Positions 50,683-59,231 of a DNA stretch of 64,000 nucleotides are shown one piece after another (the stretch's first letter is position 1; each line of letters opens with the position of its first letter). The DNA comes from Candidatus Brachythrix odensensis (lineage in GTDB: Bacteria; Chloroflexota; Anaerolineae; J036; Brachytrichaceae). Below the pieces are notes generated by a model, which had not been told where the DNA came from, searched no databases, and saw nothing but the letters and a program-made list of their open reading frames with translations. Position numbers and translations under genes: made by a program. The DNA is taken from positions 62,001 to 126,000 of the forward strand of contig JADKDT010000001.1 in NCBI GenBank assembly GCA_016714465.1, read 5' to 3'.

Positions 50683-52227
50683 ATGCGTATCACCGTCCAC
50701 CCCCGCCAGATCCAGGCCACCCCGGCCGATGCCCTCATCGTCAATCTTTTCGAAGGCGTTGCCGTGCCCGCTGGCGCGGCCGGCGCTGTCGACACCGCCC
50801 TTGGCTCTGTCGATGGCGTGCCCGGCGCGGGCGCGATCAGCCGGCTGCTGGCGCTGGGTGATTTCAAAGGCAAGCTGAACGAGCTCGCCGTCATCTACAC
50901 CCACGGCCTCATCCCGGCTGCCCGGGTCATCCTGGTCGGGCTGGGCAAAGCCGCCGACATCAACGCCGAGCGGGTGCGCCAGGCCAGCGGCAGCGCCGTC
51001 CGCAAGGCGGCCAGCCTCGGCTGTAAGGTCGTCGCCACGGTCACCCATGGCTCGGGCAGTGGCGGCCTGGATGCCCGGGTGGCCGCCCAGGCCACCGTCG
51101 AGGGCGCCATCCTCGGCGCCTACCAGCATCTCGAACAGAAGTCCAAGCCCGACCCGCGTGAGATCGAGACCCTGCTCGTGCTGGAATCAGATGCCAGCCG
51201 CTTCCCCGAGGCCCGCGACGGCGCCCATGATGGCGAGATCATCGGCAACGCCCAGAACGCGGCCCGGACCCTGGTCAATCGCCCGCCCAACGTAATGTAC
51301 CCCGCCGCATTCGCCGATCATTGCGTCGCGATGGCGAAGAAGCGCGGGCTCAAGGCCACTGTCCTCGGCCAGGCCGAGCTCGAGGCCAACAAGATGGGCG
51401 GCATCCTGGCGGTCAACAAGGGCAGCCGCAACGCGCCGCGCTTTGTCGTGCTCGAGCACGCCCCGCGCGGGACGGCCAAACAGGCGCCGCTGGTCCTGGT
51501 CGGGAAAGGCGTGTGCTTTGATACGGGTGGCTACTCAATCAAGACCGCCGATGGGATGGTGTCGATGAAGGGCGACATGAGCGGGGCCGCCGCTGTCGCC
51601 GGCGCGATGCAGGCCATCGCCGAGCTCAAGCTGCCCCGGCGCGTCATCGGGCTCATGCCCCTGGTCGAGAACCGGATCAATGAGGAAGCCTTTCTGCCCA
51701 GCGACGTGCTGACCATGATGAACGGGATGACGGTCGAAATCATCAGCACCGACGCCGAGGGCCGGCTGATCCTCGCCGACGCCCTGCATTACGCAAAACG
51801 GTATAACCCTTCTGGCGTCGTCGACATCGCCACCCTCACCGGGGTCGCCTCACTGGCGATGGGCGATTGCATGGCCGCCACCGTCCACACGAACACTGAA
51901 ACGTGGGGGCGCCAGGTCATCGACGCCGGCGCGCAAGTGGGTGAGCGCATTTGGCCGATGCCGCTCTGGCCGGAATATGGCGAGAGCATGAAGAGCGACA
52001 CCGCCGACTTCAAGAACAGCGCCGGCAACCGTTACGCCGGGCTGGGTGTGTCGGGCTGGTTCCTCCAGCAGTTCACCCTCGACGAGAAGGGCGGCCCGGC
52101 CTACCCATGGGCCCATATCGACATGGCCCCCATGGACTTCAACAACAGCACGTCTGGTTACTCGCCCAAGGGGGCCTCGGGATACGGGGTGCGGGCGTTT
52201 GTGGCCCTCGCTGCTGGCGCAGCGTAG
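50683..52227 (+). CDS. pepA: Leucyl aminopeptidase (M17 family)
   Basis: 514 residues, usual length. The C-terminal catalytic half contains KGVCFDTGGYSIK (metal Asp and Lys), the KGDMSGAAAVAGAMQAIAEL helix, the VENRINEEAFLPSDVL region, and the M17 signature as STDAEGRLILADAL (NTDAEGRL in most members, here Ser for Asn). It forms hexamers in the cytoplasm that remove N-terminal residues using two metal ions. A TACAAT box at 50671-50676 is 6 nt from the ATG, so a leaderless message is likely. An imperfect inverted repeat follows the stop. Confidence 0.93.
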   Translation: MRITVHPRQIQATPADALIVNLFEGVAVPAGAAGAVDTALGSVDGVPGAGAISRLLALGDFKGKLNELAVIYTHGLIPAARVILVGLGKAADINAERVRQASGSAVRKAASLGCKVVATVTHGSGSGGLDARVAAQATVEGAILGAYQHLEQKSKPDPREIETLLVLESDASRFPEARDGAHDGEIIGNAQNAARTLVNRPPNVMYPAAFADHCVAMAKKRGLKATVLGQAELEANKMGGILAVNKGSRNAPRFVVLEHAPRGTAKQAPLVLVGKGVCFDTGGYSIKTADGMVSMKGDMSGAAAVAGAMQAIAELKLPRRVIGLMPLVENRINEEAFLPSDVLTMMNGMTVEIISTDAEGRLILADALHYAKRYNPSGVVDIATLTGVASLAMGDCMAATVHTNTETWGRQVIDAGAQVGERIWPMPLWPEYGESMKSDTADFKNSAGNRYAGLGVSGWFLQQFTLDEKGGPAYPWAHIDMAPMDFNNSTSGYSPKGASGYGVRAFVALAAGAA

Positions 52228-52319
52228 TTTGATCAAGTGGGTAAGGTGCGTAAGGTTTGATCAGGTAGAGACGTGGGCGGAACATGCCACCTTATCGAAC
52301 CTTACTCACCTGATCAAAC
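52227..52319. terminator. Long imperfect inverted repeat between convergent pepA and pgk
   Basis: 52227-52250 (GTTTGATCAAGTGGGTAAGG) pairs with 52296-52319 (CTTACTCACCTGATCAAAC). An internal AAGGTTTGATCAGGT (52252-52266) can pair with the same right arm, giving alternative folds. It fills the 102-nt gap and probably terminates both genes. Confidence 0.6.
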
Positions 52320-52329
52320 CTGATCACAC

Positions 52330-53511
52330 CTATGACCGGTCTGGTAGTACAGCGACGCCCGGCAACGTCTTGCCCTCGAGAAACTCCAGGGAGGCGCCGC
52401 CGCCGGTGGAGATGTGGGTGATCTTGTCCGCCACGCCGGCGTGCTCGACGGCCGCGACCGAATCGCCGCCGCCGATGACGCTGATGGCGCCCGACTCGGC
52501 CACCGCTTTGGCCACCGCGGTCGTGCCCGCGGCGAACTTGGGCATCTCGAACACGCCCATCGGGCCGTTCCACACGATCATCTTCGCCCCGGCGATGATC
52601 TTGGCGAAGTTGATCGCCGACTGCCCGCCGATATCGAGGGCGCGCCAACCCGGCCGGATCGAATCGACCGCAACGGTGGCGGTGCTGGCGTCGTTGGCGA
52701 ACTTGTCGGCCACGACCACGTCGACCGGCAGGACCAGCTTGTCGCCCGAGGTCTCGAGGATCTGCCTGGCCATCGCGACCGCGTCCTGCTCGACCAGCGA
52801 GTCGCCCAACTCATAGCCTTTGGCCTTGAGGAAGGTGTTGGCCATCCCGCCCCCGATCAGCAGCCGATCGACCTTGGGCAGCAGGTTCTGAATCACCGGC
52901 AGCTTGTCGCTGATCTTGGCTCCGCCCAGGATTGCGACCAGCGGCCGCTCGGGCGAAAGCAGGACCTTGGAGATGAAGTTGATCTCCTTCTCCATCAGAA
53001 ACCCGGCCGCGGCCGGCAGGAAGTGGGCGACCGCCTCGACTGAGGCATGCGCGCGGTGGGCGCTGCCAAACGCGTCACAGACATACACATCGCCCAGCCG
53101 GGCGAGCTGCTTGGCGAAATCGGGGTCGTTCTTTTCCTCCTCCTTGTGGAAGCGCAGGTTCTCCAGCAACATGACCTCGCCCGGCTTGAGGGCGGCGGCC
53201 TGGGCTTCGACGGCAGCCCCGACGCAATCGGCGGCAAAAGTGACCGGCTTGCCGAGCAGTTCACTCAGCCGCGCCGCAGCCGGTTTGAGGCTCTGCGCGG
53301 GGTCGACGCCCTTGGGCCGCCCGAGATGCGACATGAGCACGAGTGAGGCCCCATGCTCGATGGCGTACTGGATGGTCGGCAGCGCGGCGCTGATCCGGGT
53401 GTCATCGGTGATGGCGCCGGATTTGTCGAGCGGGACGTTGAAGTCCACCCGCATCAGCACGCGTTTGCCGGTCAGGGGAAGCAGATCTTTGATCGTTCGC
53501 TTATTGAGCAT
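52330..53511 (-). CDS. pgk: Phosphoglycerate kinase
   Basis: 393 residues, standard length. Markers: RVLMRVDFNVPLDKSG (signature RVDxNVP), the LMSHLGRPKG substrate loop, the ENLRFHKEEEKND segment, the hinge LGGAKISDKLPVIQNLLPKV and DRLLIGGGMANTFLKA, the VWNGPMGVFEMP ATP region, and the C-terminal SVIGGGDSVAAVE. It transfers phosphate between 1,3-bisphosphoglycerate and ADP in glycolysis/gluconeogenesis. AAAGGAC lies before the ATG. No glycolytic neighbour is seen, so it is probably transcribed alone. Confidence 0.96.
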   Translation of the reverse strand: MLNKRTIKDLLPLTGKRVLMRVDFNVPLDKSGAITDDTRISAALPTIQYAIEHGASLVLMSHLGRPKGVDPAQSLKPAAARLSELLGKPVTFAADCVGAAVEAQAAALKPGEVMLLENLRFHKEEEKNDPDFAKQLARLGDVYVCDAFGSAHRAHASVEAVAHFLPAAAGFLMEKEINFISKVLLSPERPLVAILGGAKISDKLPVIQNLLPKVDRLLIGGGMANTFLKAKGYELGDSLVEQDAVAMARQILETSGDKLVLPVDVVVADKFANDASTATVAVDSIRPGWRALDIGGQSAINFAKIIAGAKMIVWNGPMGVFEMPKFAAGTTAVAKAVAESGAISVIGGGDSVAAVEHAGVADKITHISTGGGASLEFLEGKTLPGVAVLPDRS

Positions 53512-53559
53512 GATGTCCTTTTGCCGTACCAGGCTTATCGATTGCCACTTGGCGGCGCT

Positions 53560-53653
53560 TTTTTAACAGAAGAAGGGAAGAACGGAAGGGGAGGCCGGCT
53601 TCAGCGCATCTTTCCTCATCCAACTTCCCTTCTTCCTTTCTTCTGTTAAAAAA
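53560..53653. terminator. Long inverted repeat upstream of pgk
   Basis: TTTTTAACAGAAGAAGGGAA (53560-53579) and following bases pair with 53620-53653, which ends TTCTTCTGTTAAAAA. The arms are about 29-33 nt with one indel, A/T- and purine-rich, unlike the GC hairpins. It lies between the AXE1 gene start side and the pgk start (both minus strand). Confidence 0.65.
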
Positions 53654-53677
53654 TCCTGACCTGGGGCGCCGATTGGC

Positions 53678-54642
53678 CTAGTTCCAGATGTTGCGCAGGT
53701 AGCGGACCTTTTCCACGGTCTGAAAATCGCCGCCGCCTTCATGGTTGTTAAAGCGCCACACGCGGATGTCCTTGTCGCCGGCCCAGTGGTTATAAGCCGC
53801 ATACACCGTCGAGGGTGGGCAGATGGTGTCCATCAGCCCGACAGAGAACAGCGCCCGCGCGCGGGCCCGTGCAGCGAAGTTTACGCCATCAAAATAGCTC
53901 AGCGTCCGCAGCGCGTGGTCGATATCGGTGCGGTGGGTGGCGCACCACTTCACGATTTCGCCATACGGATTGGTGTCGATCAATTCGATGGCCCGCCGAT
54001 AGTGGCACAGGAAGGGCACATCCGGCATTGCAACCTGGATGGTTGGGTCCAGCCCGGCCGCCGCAATCGCGATCCCCCCGCCCTGGCTTCCGCCGGTTAC
54101 CGCGATGCGATCGGCGTCGATCGCGGCGTGGCCGCGGGCTGTCTCCAGCGCCCGGACCGCGTCGGTGAAGAGCCGCCGGTAGTAATAGTTCGTTGGATCG
54201 GTGATGCCCTGGGTCATGAACCCGGGCACGGACGGGCTCCCAGCGCCCTCGTCGGGGGTGTCGCCCTTCTGCCACACGCTCCCCTGCCCGCGGGTGTCCA
54301 TCAGCAGGTGGGCATAACCGGCACTGCTCCACAACAGATAGTCGGTCGGGAAGCCGCGCCCGCCGCCGTAACCGAGATACTCGACCACGCACGGCACGGG
54401 ACCGGATCGATGGGCGGGAGTTGCAGCCAGGCCTTGATCGGCTGCCCGCCAAAACCGTTGAAGGTGACGTCATACGACTCCTGCGCGCGCAGGCCGTAGT
54501 CCACCCGCTCAAAGCGGGCGTGCAGCGGATGTTCGCGCGCGCCAGCCAGGGTGCCGGCCCAGAAGGCGTCGAAATCGGCGGGCTCTTCGCGCGCCGGACG
54601 ATAGGTTTTGAGCGTCTCGAGGGGAAAATCGAAGATGGCCAT
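53678..54642 (-). CDS. AXE1-type acetyl xylan esterase / cephalosporin-C deacetylase (one frameshift)
   Basis: The N-terminal part (LETLKTYRPAREEPADFDAFW, VDYGLRAQESYDVTFNGFGGQPIKAWLQLP) lies in one frame. From about 54395 the rest is in another (PCVVEYLGYGGGRGFPTDYL, then TGGSQGGGIAIAAAGLD with the nucleophile Ser). Asp in DTICPPSTVYA and His in NHEGGG complete the triad. One base is missing or extra near 54395. About 320 residues once corrected, normal for the family. It probably removes acetyl groups from sugars or polysaccharides. It is divergent from the pyr operon. Confidence 0.87.
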
Positions 54643-54698
54643 TTGCCAAGTCTACAACGGGCTCCGCGCCGACCTGACAGGTCACCCCGCCATCGGAG

Positions 54699-54704
54699 TA
54701 AAAT
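54699..54704 (+). promoter_or_regulatory. Candidate -10 box of the pyr operon
   Basis: TAAAAT with CTGACA (54674-54679) 19 nt upstream is the best promoter-like pair in the 240-nt gap before pyrB. The spacing is a little long, so this is tentative. Confidence 0.35.
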
Positions 54705-54810
54705 ACGACCTCGTGCAGCATGCGCGGCGATTTGCCTTAGGGTTCCGCGCCCGCCAGATCCGTTGGCGGGGGCCGGGAATCTGTTTTCGGCGGGCCCGCA
54801 GTGCCATCCA

Positions 54811-54850
54811 AAAACGTCAAATGCGACTCAGCGTTTGGCGTTTTATTTTG
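54811..54850 (+). terminator. Terminator-like hairpin in the pyrB leader (candidate attenuator)
   Basis: AAAACGTCAAA (54811-54821) pairs with TTTGGCGTTTT (54834-54844), 11 bp with one G-U pair, followed by ATTTTG: a classic intrinsic terminator shape ahead of pyrB. A second small hairpin GCCCGG-TAGCG-CCGGGC (54850-54866) lies just before the AAGGAG ribosome site (54868-54873). Position and shape suggest attenuation of the pyrimidine operon; no clear PyrR site was recognised. Confidence 0.6.
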
Positions 54851-54882
54851 CCCGGTAGCGCCGGGCCAAGGAGCCTGATCCC

Positions 54883-55860
54883 ATGACCAATCCGCAACGC
54901 GCCCCTCACCTGCCGCTCGGCGAAAAGCGCGGCGGCCGGCTGTACGGCCAGCACATTCTCTCGGTCAAACAGTTCTCGCGCGAGGACATCGAGGCCATCT
55001 TTGTCATCGCCGAGGAGATGCGCACGATGGTCGAGCGGGTCGGCACCTTCGACCTGCTCAAGGGTAAGCTCCTGGCCAGCCTGTTCTACGAGCCCTCCAC
55101 CCGCACCTCGTCCTCGTTTACCGCCGCCATGGAGCGCCTGGGCGGCAGCGTCATCCCGATCAGCGAGGTGCGCTACTCGTCGGTCTCGAAGGGCGAGTCC
55201 CTGCCCGACACCGTCCGTACTCTCGAATGCTACAGCGACGTCATCGTCCTGCGCCACCCCGAGGTCGGGGCCGCGGCCACCGCCGCCCGCTACGTGCGCA
55301 AGCCCATCATCAACGCCGGCGACGGGATCGGCGAGCATCCCACTCAGGCCCTGCTCGATCTTTTCACCATTCGCGAGGAGTTGGGCAATCTCGATGGCCT
55401 GACGGTGACGATGCTGGGCGACCTCAAGAATGGCCGCACCGTGCACTCGCTCTCGCGCCTGCTCACCCTCTTCCACGCCCGGATCAACCTGGTCTCGCCC
55501 GAGATGCTGCGCATGCCGCCCGAGATCATGGAGGAGCTGGCCGCCAAGGGCGTCACCTTGTCCGAGCATCGCGAGCTCGAGTCGGTATTGCCCAACACCG
55601 ATGTGCTCTACGTCACGCGCGTGCAAAAGGAGCGCTTCGCCGACGAGGCCGACTACCTCGCCCACAAGGACGCCTACGTCATCACCCCGGCCACGCTCAC
55701 CCAGGCCAAGCAGAAGATGATCGTCATGCACCCGCTCCCGCGCGTGGGCGAGATCAGCATGGACGTGGACGACGACCCCCGCGCCGCCTACTTCCGCCAG
55801 ATGGAATACGGGCTGTACGTCCGCATGGCGCTGCTGGCGATGGTGCTCGGCAAAGCGTAA
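54883..55860 (+). CDS. pyrB: Aspartate carbamoyltransferase, catalytic chain
   Basis: 325 residues. Carbamoyl-phosphate motif STRTS (72-76) in EPSTRTSSSFTAAMERLGG, then SSVSKGESLPDT, GDGIGEHPTQALLDLFTI (HPTQ), MLGDLKNGRTVHSL, and the C-terminal HPLPRVGEISMDVDDDPRAAYF. It joins carbamoyl phosphate and aspartate, the first committed step of UMP synthesis. The start is ATG 54883 after AAGGAG. No pyrI regulatory gene follows; a TAACGTT inverted repeat does, then pyrFE. Confidence 0.95.
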   Translation: MTNPQRAPHLPLGEKRGGRLYGQHILSVKQFSREDIEAIFVIAEEMRTMVERVGTFDLLKGKLLASLFYEPSTRTSSSFTAAMERLGGSVIPISEVRYSSVSKGESLPDTVRTLECYSDVIVLRHPEVGAAATAARYVRKPIINAGDGIGEHPTQALLDLFTIREELGNLDGLTVTMLGDLKNGRTVHSLSRLLTLFHARINLVSPEMLRMPPEIMEELAAKGVTLSEHRELESVLPNTDVLYVTRVQKERFADEADYLAHKDAYVITPATLTQAKQKMIVMHPLPRVGEISMDVDDDPRAAYFRQMEYGLYVRMALLAMVLGKA

Positions 55861-55865
55861 TTCTC

Positions 55866-55937
55866 GTTGATAACGTTGGTAACGTTGATAACGTTCTTAA
55901 CGTTACCAACGTTATCAACGTTACCAACGTTATCAAC
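55866..55937. repeat. TAACGTT/GATAACG inverted repeat between pyrB and pyrFE
   Basis: GTTGATAACGTTGGTAACGT, continuing GATAACGTT (55866-55895), is the perfect reverse complement of 55908-55937. The 30-bp arms are built of alternating TAACGTTG-type units, with one spare unit in the loop. It ends 4 nt before the pyrFE ATG, leaving no room for a ribosome-binding site, so the structure would shape initiation of pyrFE. Confidence 0.75.
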
Positions 55938-55941
55938 ATAA

Positions 55942-57327
55942 ATGACAACATTCACCGCCCTCCTGACCGCGTCCGCCCGCTCACGCGATTCGCTGCTGTG
56001 CGTCGGGCTCGACCCGCGCGGCGAATCGCCCGAGGCGCTCCGTGCCGACTGCCTGCGCCTGATCGCCGCGACCGCCCCGTTCGCGGCGGCCTTCAAGCCC
56101 AATTACGCCTTCTTTGAGGCCTTTGGGGCCGAGGGTGTCGCCGCGCTGCGCGATGTCATCGCGGCCGTGCCCGAGGGCATCCTGGTCATCCTCGACGCCA
56201 AGCGCGGCGACATCGCCGAAACCAGCGAGGCCTCGGCCCGCGGCCTCTTCGACACGCTCGGCGCGCATGCCGTCACCGTCAGCCCGTATATGGGCGGCGA
56301 ATCCCTCCGCCCGTTCTGGGACCGGCCGGACCGCGGCATTTTTGCGTTGTGCAAAACCTCAAACCCCGGCGCCGGCGAGTTTCAGGAAGTCGCGCTCGAA
56401 GGCGGCGGCGCGCTGTTCGAAGAGGTCGCCCGGCGTGCCGCGCACTGGAGCCCGCACGACAATGTTGGTCTGGTAGTCGGCTCGACTTACCCCGAGGCCA
56501 TTGCCCGGGCCCGCGCGCTCGCGCCCGAGGCCTGGTTTCTTGTGCCGGGGATCGGGGCCCAGGGCGGCGACCTCGAGCGCTCGGTCGACGCCGGGCTGCG
56601 CCCCGACGGGCTGGGCATGCTCATCAACGCCTCGCGCAGCATCGCCAACGCGGCTGAGCCTGGAGCGGAGGCGCGCCGCCTGCGGGATGCCATCAACGCC
56701 GCTCGGGCCGCGACCCGGAGAAGATCCGCCGCTGCAACGCCGCTCAGCGCCCTCGCCCGCGATCTGATCGAAACCCAATGCGTGCGCTTTGGCGCCTTCA
56801 CCCTCAAATCGGGCGCGATCTCGCCGATCTATCTCGACCTGCGCCGGCTGGTCACATACCCCGCAGTTCTGCGGCGGGTCGCCCAGGCCTATGCTCATGT
56901 GTTGCGCGGGCTCCACTTTGACCGCCTGGCCGGCATCCCGTATGCCGCCCTGCCCATCGCGACCGCCATCTCGCTCGAGGCCGGCTGGCCGCTGATCTAC
57001 CCGCGCCGGGAGGCCAAGGAATACGGCACCCGGGCGACCATCGAAGGCGAATTCAAGCCGGGCGAGACCGTCGCCGTCATTGATGATCTCGTCACCACCG
57101 GCGACTCCAAGATCGAGACCATCCAGAAGCTCGAAGGCGCTGGCCTCAAGGCCCGCGATATCGTGGTGCTGATCGACCGAGGCCAGGGCGCGGCGGCGAT
57201 CCTGGCCGCGTCCGGCTATGCCTTGCATTCGGTCGTCACCCTGCCGGCACTCCTGGACGAGTGGCTGCGCACGGGCGCCATCAGCGCTGCGCAGCGCGCG
57301 GACGTGCTGGCGTTTCTAACGCAATGA
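55942..57327 (+). CDS. pyrFE: Bifunctional orotidine-5'-phosphate decarboxylase / orotate phosphoribosyltransferase
   Basis: 461 residues. The N-terminal half (1 to about 255) is OMP decarboxylase group 2: CVGLDPRGESPEAL, PNYAFFEAFGAEG, LDAKRGDIAETSEA (catalytic Lys/Asp), KTSNPGAGEFQ and VPGIGAQGGDLE. The C-terminal half (from about 260) is OPRTase: SGAISPIYLDLRRL, IPYAALPIATAIS, RREAKEYGTRATIEG and the PRPP motif VAVIDDLVTTGDSKIE. The order decarboxylase-first is opposite to eukaryotic UMP synthase but known in some bacteria and trypanosomatids. It makes UMP from orotate. Its stop overlaps the pyrD start (ATGA). Confidence 0.93.
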   Translation: MTTFTALLTASARSRDSLLCVGLDPRGESPEALRADCLRLIAATAPFAAAFKPNYAFFEAFGAEGVAALRDVIAAVPEGILVILDAKRGDIAETSEASARGLFDTLGAHAVTVSPYMGGESLRPFWDRPDRGIFALCKTSNPGAGEFQEVALEGGGALFEEVARRAAHWSPHDNVGLVVGSTYPEAIARARALAPEAWFLVPGIGAQGGDLERSVDAGLRPDGLGMLINASRSIANAAEPGAEARRLRDAINAARAATRRRSAAATPLSALARDLIETQCVRFGAFTLKSGAISPIYLDLRRLVTYPAVLRRVAQAYAHVLRGLHFDRLAGIPYAALPIATAISLEAGWPLIYPRREAKEYGTRATIEGEFKPGETVAVIDDLVTTGDSKIETIQKLEGAGLKARDIVVLIDRGQGAAAILAASGYALHSVVTLPALLDEWLRTGAISAAQRADVLAFLTQ

Positions 57328-58412
57328 TCTATGATGCGGCGCGGCGCGCCCTGTTCAAGCTCGATCCCGAGCGTGCCCATGCGCTCACGCTGGGCGCCCT
57401 GCGCGCCGCCGGGGCGCTGCCCCTCACCCGGATCGCGCTGGGGCGCGCCCTGCGCTTTGAGGACCCCCGCCTCAAGGTCGAAGCATTCGGCCTGCGCTTC
57501 CGCAATCCACTCGGCCTGGCGGCCGGCTACGACAAGAACGGCGTCGCCGTGCGCGGGTTGGCGTCGCTGGGCTTCGGCCATCTGGAGATCGGCACGCTAA
57601 CCCGGGGGGCGCAACCCGGGAATCCGCGCCCGCGCCTGTGGCGGGTGCCCGAAGCCCGGGCCGTCATCAACCGGCTGGGCTTTCCCAACGACGGCGTCGA
57701 CGCCTTCCTGGCTCGCGCTTGGCCCGATCCCGGAATCCCGGTCGGGATCAATATCGGAAAGAGCAAAGACACGCCCTTGTCCCAGGCCGCCGATGACTAC
57801 GTCGCGCTCCTGCGTCGCGTCGCGCCGCGGGCGAGCTATGTTGCCATCAACATCAGCAGCCCAAACACGCCCGAACTTCGCCAGCTCCAAACCCGCGCTT
57901 ATGTCGCCGATCTGTGCGGGGCGATCACCCGCACCCGCGACACGCTCGCAGCCGAGAGCGGGCGGCGGGTGCCGGTGCTGATCAAGCTTGCGCCTGATCT
58001 CGAGGAGGGCCAACTCGAAGATGCCCTGGACGCGACCCTCGGCGCGGGCATGGACGGCGTCATCGCCACCAACACCACGCTCCGCCGCGATGCCGCCGGT
58101 GGGTTTGTTCCAGAACGTTATACGGATTGCCAGGGCGGACTGAGTGGCGCGCCCCTGCGATCGCTCGCCACGGCGATGATCCAGCGCATCCACGCCCGGA
58201 CCGGGCCGCGTTTGCCCATCATCGGCATGGGGGGCGTTGCCAGCGCCGAGGACGCCCTCGAGAAGATCAGGGCCGGCGCGACGCTCGTGCAGCTCTACAC
58301 CGGGCTGATCTATGGCGGACCCGGGTTGCCCGCCCGAATCAAACGCGGCCTTGTTTCAGCCCTTGAGCGCGCGGGCGCGGATAGAATGGCGGCTCTGACT
58401 GGCTTGCAGTGA
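57324..58412 (+). CDS. pyrD: Dihydroorotate dehydrogenase, quinone-dependent (class 2)
   Basis: 362 residues from ATG 57324, which overlaps the pyrFE stop by 4 nt; the longer reading from 57261 runs inside pyrFE and is rejected. Class 2 features are the N-terminal helical extension FKLDPERAHALTLGALRAAG, RNPLGLAAGYDKNGVAVRGLASLGFG, VGINIGKSKDTPLSQA, YVAINISSPNTPELRQLQ, NTTLRRD, and GMGGVASAEDALEKIRAGATLVQLYTGLIY. The catalytic base (Ser in NISSPNT) fits class 2. It reduces membrane quinone while making orotate, so it is membrane-associated. Confidence 0.94.
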   Translation: MIYDAARRALFKLDPERAHALTLGALRAAGALPLTRIALGRALRFEDPRLKVEAFGLRFRNPLGLAAGYDKNGVAVRGLASLGFGHLEIGTLTRGAQPGNPRPRLWRVPEARAVINRLGFPNDGVDAFLARAWPDPGIPVGINIGKSKDTPLSQAADDYVALLRRVAPRASYVAINISSPNTPELRQLQTRAYVADLCGAITRTRDTLAAESGRRVPVLIKLAPDLEEGQLEDALDATLGAGMDGVIATNTTLRRDAAGGFVPERYTDCQGGLSGAPLRSLATAMIQRIHARTGPRLPIIGMGGVASAEDALEKIRAGATLVQLYTGLIYGGPGLPARIKRGLVSALERAGADRMAALTGLQ

Positions 58413-58450
58413 CGGATCGTGGGGGATCTAGAAGTCACCTAAATAATGAG

Positions 58451-58499
58451 TGGCGAGATCACAATTCCCGCGCGAAGTGTGGGAATTGTGATCTCGCCA
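58451..58499. terminator. 23-bp stem-loop (two wobble pairs) after pyrD
   Basis: Arms 58451-58473 and 58477-58499, loop GAA, stem foot TGGCGAGATCAC as at 42306. Two G-T pairs near the top show it is diverging as a pair while keeping the stem. No T-tract. Confidence 0.72.
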
Positions 58500-58562
58500 G
58501 GCGCATTTTTGGGATGGGATCCAGGAAAAACTGGTCTGGAACGGCGTTCGACACCGATCCTG

Positions 58563-59153
58563 ATGACCATGTCAATTAATAACGTGGCGATTGCGGCGGC
58601 GCTGGCATTGCTGGTGTTTGCCATCCCTTACCCAGAGCCGATCCGCGGCGCTGGCGCGCTTACCCCGCGCGCCTTCATACCGGGCGTTCAGGCAAGCGCC
58701 AACTGCGCGATGAATGCCCAGGAGAGCGCCATCCTGACCGCGATGCGGTCCGATTCGCGCCAGAAGCGCTCGCAACTTGTGTGCAGTCCCGCGCTGCGGC
58801 AGGCGGCCTATTTTCATGCCCAGGACATGATCAATCGCGCCTATTTTGGTCATATCACACCGCCTCCAAACAGCATCGGCCCCAATCAAATGGCCCGGAA
58901 TGCCGGCTACATCCTGCCAACGTTCTACGGCACCTCGGTAACAGCCAACTACATTGAATCCATTGCCGCGGGATACGACACGCCGGCGGCTGTGTGGAGT
59001 GGCTGGATGGCATCGACCGCGCACCAGGCGCATTTGCTTGGCCTCGATCCGTTCTATGGCGAGCAGATCGACATCGGGATTGCCTACATCTATGGCGCCA
59101 ACAGCACCTACGGGCGATACTGGGTCGTGATCACGGCCCGGCGTGGACCATAA
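58563..59153 (+). CDS. Secreted CAP-domain (SCP/PR-1) protein
   Basis: 196 residues from ATG 58563 (58569 also possible); the longer reading upstream runs through the hairpin. A signal peptide (VAIAAALALLVFAIP) is followed by a CAP core: AQESAILTAMRSDSR, LVCSPALRQAAYFHAQDM, AYFGHITPPPNSIG (the His of the CAP cavity), ESIAAGYDTPAAVWSGWMAS, and IDIGIAYIYGANSTYGRYWVVI. Bacterial CAP proteins are secreted and of mostly unknown function. A 17-18-bp hairpin lies past the stop. Confidence 0.85.
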   Translation: MTMSINNVAIAAALALLVFAIPYPEPIRGAGALTPRAFIPGVQASANCAMNAQESAILTAMRSDSRQKRSQLVCSPALRQAAYFHAQDMINRAYFGHITPPPNSIGPNQMARNAGYILPTFYGTSVTANYIESIAAGYDTPAAVWSGWMASTAHQAHLLGLDPFYGEQIDIGIAYIYGANSTYGRYWVVITARRGP

Positions 59154-59176
59154 GCGCACCCAGGCCCACGAGCTCG

Positions 59177-59215
59177 CGGAAATGACGCCCCGGCGAAGCC
59201 GGGGCGTCATTTCCG
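59177..59215. terminator. 18-bp stem-loop between convergent genes
   Basis: Arms 59177-59194 and 59198-59215, loop GAA. It lies between the CAP gene stop and the PDZ gene stop (convergent). No T-tract. Confidence 0.72.
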
Positions 59216-59231
59216 ATGTCTTCCTGAACGG

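Noticed and set aside
55866..55937. TAACGTT repeats as replication-origin iterons
   Set aside because: They form one inverted repeat inside the pyr operon, with no dnaA, rep or AT-rich unwinding region nearby.
57261..57323. Upstream start for pyrD
   Set aside because: It would overlap the end of pyrFE in another frame; the ATGA overlap at 57324 gives the normal class 2 N-terminus.
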